A stretch of 57,847 bases of DNA, taken from UBA4877 sp002399285 (GTDB lineage Bacteria; Bacillota; Thermoanaerobacteria; Thermoanaerobacterales; UBA4877). Positions within the stretch are counted from its first letter, which is position 1. Each line of letters opens with the position of its first letter. The stretch covers positions 1-57,847 of the forward strand of contig DAIPGN010000015.1 of assembly GCA_036771835.1 (NCBI GenBank). The letters run 5' to 3'. Positions 52,655-57,847 of the stretch are shown here, in pieces. The notes beneath the pieces were generated by a model, which saw only the letters and a list, made by a program, of their open reading frames with translations, made no database searches and was not told the DNA's origin. The position numbers were made by a program, and so were the translations under genes.

Positions 52655-53425
52655 TTAAGCTATTACAATGTCATTACATTTCTCAGTAATCTCATTAATT
52701 TCCATATCGGTGATTCTTCGATCCGTAATGATCTTATCAATATCTTCTAAAGCACATACCCTTGCAATCTTATAGTTATTGAATTTAGTATGATCTGCCA
52801 GCAAAATTGTCAAATTAGCGGAATCCATCATTTTTTGCTTTACTTCAACTTCATCGAAATTTGCATTTGAGACTCCCTTATCTACATGCACTGCATCGGC
52901 AGCCAAGAAAAATATATCGGCATTTACATTTCCCAGGCCTTTTAAAGTTATAAGTCCAGATAAACTATAAAGATCCGTCCTCATTTGTCCTCCCAACACG
53001 ATCAAATGAACGGATTTGTTATGTCCTAATGTCATTCCCACTTTTAGATCATTGGTTACTACGGTTATATCCGAAATACCCTTATTTTCATTTATTTTAT
53101 TTGCCAACGCAAGAGTTGTAGTTCCTGAATCAAGGATAATTGTCATCCCATTTTTTATTAGTTCAATAGCTTTAGACCCTATTTTATCCTTGAACTCCTT
53201 TTGGCTCTTTTCTTTTTCCAATTGCTTTGGTTCATACGTTAATTTATATCTGTTGCTTATCGCGCCTCCTAAGATCCTTACTAACTTGCCTTCCTTCTCA
53301 AGCGCCGCAAGATCTCTATTAATAGTTGCCTTAGAACAATCGAACCTATCCATCAATTCTTGGACGGTAACGTTTCCAATTTCATTTATGTGATCCAATA
53401 TTAATATTTTTCTTTGAGATAGCAA
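52655..53425 (-). CDS. DeoR family transcriptional regulator (SgcR-like)
   Basis: 256 residues. N-terminal helix-turn-helix VQELMDRFDCSKATINRDLAALE and a sugar-phosphate sensor domain with LDSGTTTLALANKI and DIFFLAADAV. The start is a TTG with GGAGG eight bases upstream. As first gene of the operon it likely controls the operon through its own promoter. Confidence 0.92.
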   Translation of the reverse strand: MLSQRKILILDHINEIGNVTVQELMDRFDCSKATINRDLAALEKEGKLVRILGGAISNRYKLTYEPKQLEKEKSQKEFKDKIGSKAIELIKNGMTIILDSGTTTLALANKINENKGISDITVVTNDLKVGMTLGHNKSVHLIVLGGQMRTDLYSLSGLITLKGLGNVNADIFFLAADAVHVDKGVSNANFDEVEVKQKMMDSANLTILLADHTKFNNYKIARVCALEDIDKIITDRRITDMEINEITEKCNDIVIA

Positions 53426-53467
53426 GAGTCACGCCTCCAATGAGCCAATCTGATATTTCATAACTAA

Positions 53468-53496
53468 ATATTATCACTTTGAATCATTTATGTCAA
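53468..53496 (-). promoter_or_regulatory. Promoter of the sgc-type operon
   Basis: Minus strand: consensus TTGACA, 17 bases, TAATAT, about 40 bases before the regulator start. It is the strongest sigma-A promoter match I see in the window. Confidence 0.8.
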
Positions 53497-53586
53497 ACAA
53501 GATTTTATATATCATAAAAATTCTATTGAAATATTGCTATTTTACAGTATTCATAGGTTTATTTGGAACTCAATATATGGCTCAAT

Positions 53587-53703
53587 TTAAATCAATTTAA
53601 TCATGCCGAGCTCCCCAAGCACCCTTGTAATTCCTTTTTCTGGCAGACGGATACACTGTTTGGTGCCTTCAGCGTTGGCGCCGATAGGTATAGATATAGC
53701 CAT
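53587..53703 (-). pseudogene. Possible C-terminal protein remnant
   Basis: A 38-residue frame reads MAISIPIGANAEGTKQ and then CIRLPEKGITRVLGELGM, which looks like real protein, but there is no ribosome site and it ends at once. Nearby (about 53725-53873) another open frame without a start contains KKYNPNNGTVLNIEKGETVS. Both look like decayed gene ends; I cannot identify them. Confidence 0.35.
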
Positions 53704-53724
53704 GTACAATGTGCGTACATGGCT
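53698..53724. repeat. Inverted repeat
   Basis: AGCCATGTAC and GTACATGGCT, perfect ten-base arms with seven bases between. It may be an operator, a stem in a transcript or the scar of a mobile element. Confidence 0.5.
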
Positions 53725-53873
53725 TGTAAATTATTAAGTCAGCAACTACTATAACAAGTATTTTTATTGGATAGACTCTATAAAAGTCAATTGATACCGT
53801 TTCACCTTTTTCTATATTGAGTACAGTTCCATTATTGGGATTGTACTTCTTAACCCACTTGCAATAGCAATAA

Positions 53874-54410
53874 TTACCGAAGCTTATATGAAAGTGCTCC
53901 GCTTTCTGTTGTCACTATACCTTCTGCAGCATACTCCATATCGGAAACTGTATCCATATTCAAAATAATCATAGGGATGGCCATATCATATCCCCTTGAT
54001 TCAAGATACTTGATGTCAAAGGTAATAAGCTTTTGTCCTCTTTTTATCTTTGCGCCATCCTTAACATGGGACTTAAATCTTTTTCTATTTTCTTTTACCG
54101 TATCAAGTCCAATGTGGATCAGGACCTGAACGCCGTCATCGCTTATAAGGCCTATGGCATGATTTGTCTTAAATACGGTTGAAACAGTTCCGTCGCAAGG
54201 TGAAACAACTTCGCCTGACTCAGAGATAAATGCAACACCGTCACCCATCATCTTCTGGGCAAACATCGGATCATTTACTTTTTCTACGCTTATAAGTTTT
54301 CCATCAAATCTTTTGCATAATCCTTTTTTGCCATAATGATTCCCTACTTTCTTATAATTTGTTTTCCTTGATATTGTAATACAGAAAGTAATTACATCTG
54401 CGCGCCACAT
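53874..54410 (-). CDS. PTS EIIA, glucose family (start uncertain)
   Basis: 178 residues as read. EIIA-Glc features: VNDPMFAQKMMGDGVAF, SPCDGTVSTVFKTNHAIG and the active histidine VLIHIGLD (His99, with His84). The N-terminal 30 residues look unlike an EIIA. Just before the domain a better start (ATG GCA, MAKKDYAK, after GTAGGGAATC) sits in the other frame and would join after a one-base change in a run of A. So the gene may be frameshifted at its start. Confidence 0.75.
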   Translation of the reverse strand: MWRADVITFCITISRKTNYKKVGNHYGKKGLCKRFDGKLISVEKVNDPMFAQKMMGDGVAFISESGEVVSPCDGTVSTVFKTNHAIGLISDDGVQVLIHIGLDTVKENRKRFKSHVKDGAKIKRGQKLITFDIKYLESRGYDMAIPMIILNMDTVSDMEYAAEGIVTTESGALSYKLR

Positions 54411-54991
54411 GTAATTCTATAAATAAAGTATATCAAATCAATCATATTGGTAACCTGATCAACGGCTACATCCACATTCTGCAATCTCGTGTCATTGCCG
54501 GAAGCAGATTCATTGTTTACAATGTTAATAGCAATTCCTGCTATTTCTTCTTTCGGAAGTCGAACTTTCATCCTCTGCTCAATCATTTTTACTGCATCTT
54601 TTGCAATCGAAGCCTCTATTTCATACATCTGTCCCACATCATAGTAGAGAGAATAATTGAAATTAATACCTTTCCTGCTGCACCTATATATTGCAAAGTT
54701 AATATGATCAGCCAATGTAAAGATCAGATTTGGGTTTAACTGATTTTTTAGTTTTTCTCTGCATTCTCTGACAATCTCAGAAGATATATTCATCACTTCT
54801 TCAGGGATTTCATTCAGCAGTCCTAAATATCTTTCGTCAACATTGTAATATGTGCGATCGATCAGCTTGAGATCATTCAATTCGCATGGCATTTTCTGAA
54901 AGCCGACACCTTTGCCATACAAAATTACCTCTTCACCATTACCGTCAATCCCCAGTGCAAAATTGTTATTAATCTTTTTAATCAGTTTCAT
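54392..54991 (-). pseudogene. Truncated BglG/LicT-type antiterminator
   Basis: 199 residues against about 280 for the family. The N-terminal RNA-binding domain (KLIKKINNNFALGIDGNGEEVILYG-type, complete) and PRD1 with its histidine region (FTLADHINFAIYR) and HIVN-like NIVN are present. The second PRD stops after a few residues and runs into foreign sequence overlapping the EIIA frame. It may still bind RNA but regulation is likely altered. Confidence 0.7.
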
Positions 54992-55467
54992 GATGTTTCT
55001 CCAATGGTAATAATTGTATCCTTAGTTTTCACTTGTTTGCCAATGCTATTCTTTATATAGTAATCCTTCCATCCACTGGTAACTATCACCATAACAGACA
55101 TGTCATAACCAAGTCCCTTCATCATTTCTGTATCGAATCGGATAACAGGAAGACCATATCTGACCTTCTGTCCTACTTGTGCCAAACATTCAAATCCCTT
55201 TCCTTTGAGATTCACCGTATCAATTCCAACATGAATCAGAAGTTCTACTCCCGAATTTAAGGATATGCCAAATGCATGCTTTGTTGGTGCAATCATAACG
55301 ATTTCCCCATCTGCTGGTGAACATACTGTATTGCCTTCAGGAATTACAGCGATTCCATCTCCAATAATCTTAATATTCAATACATTGTCTGAGACCTCCA
55401 AAATATCAATACATTTCCCGTCTATTGGTGAATATAGGTTGCAATCATGTTTTCTAAACAGATTCAT
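54988..55467 (-). CDS. PTS EIIA, glucose family
   Basis: 159 residues, complete domain: LYSPIDGKCIDILEV, CSPADGEIVMIAPTKHAFG and the active histidine LLIHVGIDTV (His79, with His64). The ATG at 55465-55467 has GGGGG eight bases upstream. It is a free-standing EIIA; no EIIBC partner is in the window. It overlaps the antiterminator by four bases and follows an antiterminator site. Confidence 0.85.
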   Translation of the reverse strand: MNLFRKHDCNLYSPIDGKCIDILEVSDNVLNIKIIGDGIAVIPEGNTVCSPADGEIVMIAPTKHAFGISLNSGVELLIHVGIDTVNLKGKGFECLAQVGQKVRYGLPVIRFDTEMMKGLGYDMSVMVIVTSGWKDYYIKNSIGKQVKTKDTIITIGETS

Positions 55468-55484
55468 GTCTCTAACCCCCAAAT

Positions 55485-55549
55485 AAAAAAGCCCTTGTGG
55501 TGCATTACCAAAACCACCAAGGTAATGCCTCACAAGGGAGTGACAGTCC
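55485..55549 (-). promoter_or_regulatory. BglG/LicT-type antiterminator site with overlapping terminator
   Basis: Minus strand: GGACTGTCACT, a short stem, then GGCATTACC (55521-55549) fits ribonucleic antiterminator sites. It overlaps a terminator in which CCCTTGTG..GGCATTACC pairs with GGTAATGC..CACAAGGG, followed by CTTTTTTA. Binding by the antiterminator encoded downstream would allow read-through. Confidence 0.85.
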
Positions 55550-55714
55550 TTTTCATCAAATACAGTCCATCAGCGTCATATCTTTTGCTAATCAGCCTGC
55601 TTATTAAATTGAAAGCATAAATTTATCTAACATTATCATTATTTATTATAACGAGAGCAATTTTAATGCGTGTATTCTGTCAAGCATCTGCAGTTCATTC
55701 ACTAAACACTATCA

Positions 55715-55743
55715 AGTATAAGCTATAATGATTTGATTGTCAA
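55715..55743 (-). promoter_or_regulatory. Promoter of the EIIA-antiterminator unit
   Basis: Minus strand: TTGACA, 17 bases, TATACT. The leader to the antiterminator site is about 160 bases. Two more CTTGACA copies lie nearby, one upstream at about 55764 and one about 60 bases downstream. Confidence 0.7.
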
Positions 55744-56040
55744 GTAAGTGCCCAGTTGCGATAGTGTCAAGTTACTGTAGGAAAAAATAATATAGACATC
55801 ACCCTAAGCAAAATAGATTGTCTTAATTATACAGATATCTTTATCTTGGCATTTAGCTGCATCTCCCTATAAGGGCTCTTAGTCCATTGTAGAGGCCTGT
55901 CTTTTCTCCTCTTACTACTGCTGTCGGTTTGCTGTTCCAGGTGTCTATATATCTGTTTGCAGATTTCCTTGCTTCTTTTATTAATTCGTCTTGTATTTGT
56001 TCTTTTCTCTGCTTTTCTTGTCTTATTCTTTGGTGGGTTT
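55744..56040. other. Unassigned sequence left of the IS remnant
   Basis: No gene supported. Open frames on both strands are low-complexity shadows. The block at about 55745-55770 (GTGCCCAGTTGCGATAGTGTC) resembles a mobile-element end, but no inverted partner was found to the right. Confidence 0.35.
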
Positions 56041-56513
56041 ATGCTTGCTTTTATTCGTGATAGCAATACTTCCAAGTCCGTTATTGATATTTTTGATGGG
56101 CTTTATTGGAAGTTGGATCCAGATGTTTTCATGAGCCTTTTTCCTGTCATTCTTATCGATAATGGCAGTGAGTTTACGAATCCTTCTTCTATTGAATTTG
56201 ATGCTCAGGGTAATCAAAGGACCCGAGTTTTCTATTGTGATCCGTCCTCTCCGTACCAGAAGGGTGCGGTGGAAAACATTCATGAGTTGATACGCGGGAT
56301 TATTCCTAAGGGGTGTAGTTTTGATGATTTCAGTCAGTATGATATTGACATTATGATGAGCCACATTAATTCCTATTCAAGAAAGAAGCTGAATAATCAG
56401 TCACCACACCAGGTATTCAGCTTCCTCTACGGAACAATATTCTTAAGAAGTTGGGCTCAGTTTTCATTCCAGCCAATGAGGTAATGCTGAAATCAGAGCT
56501 TCTTATGAAATAG
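56041..56513 (+). pseudogene. IS30 family transposase, C-terminal remnant
   Basis: The plus strand encodes FMLAFIRDSNTSKSVIDIF, then PVILIDNGSEFTNPSSIEFD (catalytic Asp and Glu region), CDPSSPYQKGAVENIHELIR and DIDIMMSHINSYSRKKLNNQ, the IS30 catalytic core. The N-terminal half is missing. A one-base frameshift near 56433 moves the end into another frame (ILKKLGSVFIPANEVMLKSE, stop at 56511-56513). It is inactive debris. Confidence 0.8.
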
Positions 56514-56771
56514 ATAGTACTTAAAGAGGCATCATCAAAGGTAGTTTAAACATGCCTATTTCTATTAATATTATATCAATACAGCCATAATAATTATAAC
56601 AATAAGTAAATTCTATTATACATTTTTACTTGAGTATGCATTATGATGGATTTTACTTTTTCATTTCACCTCCCTTAAAAATCTGTCTAAACAGTATTCC
56701 ATCAATGAACAAGATATCGCATACCTCATAAGTTTGATGAACAAAAAGAGAAAAATAGGTAACAAAGGCAA
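56514..56771. other. AT-rich intergenic region
   Basis: No gene, repeat or clear terminator was found between the transposase remnant and the cysteine-rich protein gene. Confidence 0.5.
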
Positions 56772-57350
56772 CTATTTTAAAATATTAAGATACTTGTCCG
56801 ATTTTGGTATCCCCGCCATGGCTACCTTGTAGACGACTTCCTTTGCCGGCCATTCAAGAGTAATGCCTGCCCGCTTCAAGGTCTCGGTAACATTGACCCC
56901 CATAGCCTCCGGAGAAGTAGTTACATAGTAACCCTCTTCACGATAGTTTGCGACAAAACTATTTATATTGTCCCTTAAGTGTTTCCTTGCAGTTCCCTGC
57001 CAATATAGTACGTTTGAGAGCTGCGCCTCCGTCCATTGAGGATGTTTTTCTCTCATCTTCTTTACATGCTGTTCCAAATCAAATGTGCAAAATATTGCAT
57101 AGATCGGCTGTTTAATATCAAATACCTCGTCAAACATCGGCGCATCCGGCGGACAATCGGGTCTCTTGCCATAATTGGGGCAGCCATGCTTGTGATTTTT
57201 ATATTCCCTTGTACATAAGCTCCGGCTTGACAAGCACTTACCTGCTTTTCCTATTGCGCAGTTAAAACAATCCTGTTTTAATCCTGCTTTTATACATGCC
57301 GGATAAACTATAATGGGATCAACTAAAGTATAACAAGAATCGGGTAACAT
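56772..57350 (-). CDS. Cysteine-rich probable metal-binding protein (DUF2284-like)
   Basis: 192 residues. Cysteines cluster in the N-terminal half: CIKAGLKQDCFNCAIGKAGKC, then CTREYKNHKHGCPNYGKRPDCPP. The CPNYGKRPDCPP pattern recalls DUF2284 metal-binding proteins, but the assignment is tentative. Function unknown; Fe-S or zinc binding likely. The ATG has GGAGG eight bases upstream. It lies just after the rRNA/tRNA unit terminator in the same direction. Confidence 0.75.
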   Translation of the reverse strand: MLPDSCYTLVDPIIVYPACIKAGLKQDCFNCAIGKAGKCLSSRSLCTREYKNHKHGCPNYGKRPDCPPDAPMFDEVFDIKQPIYAIFCTFDLEQHVKKMREKHPQWTEAQLSNVLYWQGTARKHLRDNINSFVANYREEGYYVTTSPEAMGVNVTETLKRAGITLEWPAKEVVYKVAMAGIPKSDKYLNILK

Positions 57351-57446
57351 GTAATTAACCTCCGAATCAAGTAATTACGTTATCATAGCTGTATCTCTCT
57401 ATTTACAATAGTATACAGCAAATTCAATGAATATGGGACAGCACTT

Positions 57447-57482
57447 AAAAAAGGGCATCGGCAAATCTGATTACCGATACCC
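57447..57482 (-). terminator. Terminator of the rRNA-tRNA operon
   Basis: Minus strand: GGGTATCGG paired with CCGATGCCC (one wobble) followed by TTTTTT. It lies 18 bases past the tRNA-Thr gene. Confidence 0.85.
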
Positions 57483-57499
57483 TTATACATCTATTTTAA

Positions 57500-57575
57500 T
57501 GGAGCTGATGGAGGGATTCGAACCCTCGACCTGCTGATTACGAATCAGCTACTCTGCCAGCTGAGCTACATCAGC
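57500..57575 (-). tRNA. tRNA-Thr (anticodon CGT)
   Basis: Cloverleaf on the minus strand: acceptor GCTGATG, D arm GCTCAGCTGGCAGAGT, anticodon loop TTCGTAA, T arm GGTTCGAATCC, with encoded CCA. Confidence 0.95.
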
Positions 57576-57597
57576 TTATATATCTTCAAAAATAAAA

Positions 57598-57675
57598 TGG
57601 CGACCCGAAAGGGGTTCGAACCCTTGACCTCTAGCGTGACAGGCTAGCGTTCTAAACCAACTGAACTACCGGGCC
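57598..57675 (-). tRNA. tRNA-Asp (anticodon GTC)
   Basis: Cloverleaf on the minus strand: acceptor GGCCCGG, anticodon loop CTGTCAC between CTAGC and GCTAG, T arm GGTTCGAACCC, with encoded CCA. Confidence 0.95.
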
Positions 57676-57706
57676 ACTTATAAATAATGCAAATATTGAA
57701 TTTCTA

Positions 57707-57782
57707 TGGTGGGCCTTCAGGGACTCGAACCCCGGACCAATCGGTTATGAGCCGACCGCTCTTCCAGCTGAGCTAAAGGCCC
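57707..57782 (-). tRNA. tRNA-Met (anticodon CAT)
   Basis: Cloverleaf on the minus strand: acceptor GGGCCTT, anticodon loop CTCATAA, T arm GGTTCGAGTCC, with encoded CCA. A CAT anticodon can also belong to tRNA-Ile2; the body does not let me decide. It is not an initiator by its perfect acceptor pairing. Confidence 0.9.
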
Positions 57783-57792
57783 ATATATTAAG

Positions 57793-57847
57793 AAGTCTGG
57801 CAGCGGCCTACTCTCCCCTAAGTAGAGTACCATCGGCGCAGGAAGGC
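57793..57847 (-). rRNA. 5S ribosomal RNA, 3' part
   Basis: The minus strand reads GCCTTCCTGCGCCGATGGTA, then GGGGAGAGTAGGCCGCTGCC and AGAC, the 3' half of 5S rRNA. The gene continues past the right edge. Confidence 0.93.

Noticed and set aside
53563..53754. Plus-strand frame of 63 residues
   Set aside because: No ribosome site; minus-strand remnants account for the protein-like signal in this area.
55827..56075. Minus-strand basic 82-residue frame
   Set aside because: Lysine/arginine-rich antisense of a hydrophobic shadow frame at the IS remnant; no match to a transposase N-terminus.
1..57847. CRISPR array, prophage or conjugative element
   Set aside because: No direct repeat-spacer pattern, no integrase, terminase, capsid or relaxase gene was found.

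Overview
The window looks like a chromosomal segment of an anaerobic Firmicute, most likely a Clostridia-class bacterium. Indicators are the pheS-pheT-zapA-mutS2 gene order, a T-box leader, a class III (anaerobic) ribonucleotide reductase, a LicT/BglG-type RNA antiterminator site and a selenium-linked molybdenum hydroxylase system. No species can be named. All genes but one lie on the minus strand, and the right end enters an rRNA operon (5S rRNA) followed by tRNA-Met, tRNA-Asp and tRNA-Thr. About 1-45 kb is moderately GC-rich by eye; about 47.7-57 kb is clearly AT-rich and holds accessory genes, gene remnants and an IS fragment.

Layout in coordinate order (transcription runs right to left). 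0.1-7.2 kb: housekeeping genes for a DUF523 protein, MutS2, ZapA and Phe-tRNA synthetase with its T-box leader. 7.3-8.1 kb: an ABC-F ATPase pseudogene. 8.3-12.3 kb: nrdG and nrdD, the latter interrupted by a complete intein with a LAGLIDADG endonuclease and preceded by candidate NrdR boxes. 12.4-14.7 kb: uppP, 5-formyl-THF cyclo-ligase and a DUF155 protein. 14.8-38.3 kb: a purine-degradation gene island. 38.4-44.9 kb: its likely sigma-54 regulator, the molybdate transporter ModABC, the selenium-hydroxylase accessory proteins YqeC and YqeB, a LUD protein and one small plus-strand gene. 45.1-47.7 kb: a MATE exporter and a PatB/MalY-type C-S lyase. 48.0-53.4 kb: a full counterpart of the E. coli sgc PTS operon. 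53.6-56.5 kb: a degraded Glc/Bgl-type PTS module and IS30-type debris. 56.8-57.8 kb: a cysteine-rich protein, then tRNA and rRNA genes.

The central system is the 14.8-38.3 kb island. Two molybdenum hydroxylases (xanthine dehydrogenase type), adenine deaminase, SsnA, an 8-oxoguanine-deaminase-like protein, a dihydropyrimidinase/hydantoinase-like enzyme, YgeW, YgeY, a PreT/PreA-like flavoprotein pair, serine hydroxymethyltransferase, two fold-type-II PLP enzymes and a purine permease lie head to tail with overlaps or very short gaps. This matches the E. coli ygeWXY-hyuA-ssnA-xdhD neighbourhood and the anaerobic purine/urate degradation clusters of gut bacteria. Classical YgeX and YgfK are not recognisable; the two PLP enzymes and the PreT/PreA pair may replace them (inference). 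A -24/-12 sigma-54 promoter sits just upstream of the first gene, with three copies of a TTATCA-N3-TGATAA palindrome further upstream at the end of an enhancer-binding-protein gene. The whole island could therefore be one roughly 23-kb sigma-54 operon.

The most unexpected genome-scale signal is a palindromic 9-mer, GGCCWGGCC. I count 16 copies in the first 41.2 kb (less than one expected) and none in the remaining 16.6 kb. A two-hairpin RNA candidate ahead of the purine permease, an orphan 95-residue gene, and tandem remnants at 53.6-55.5 kb are other points worth following.
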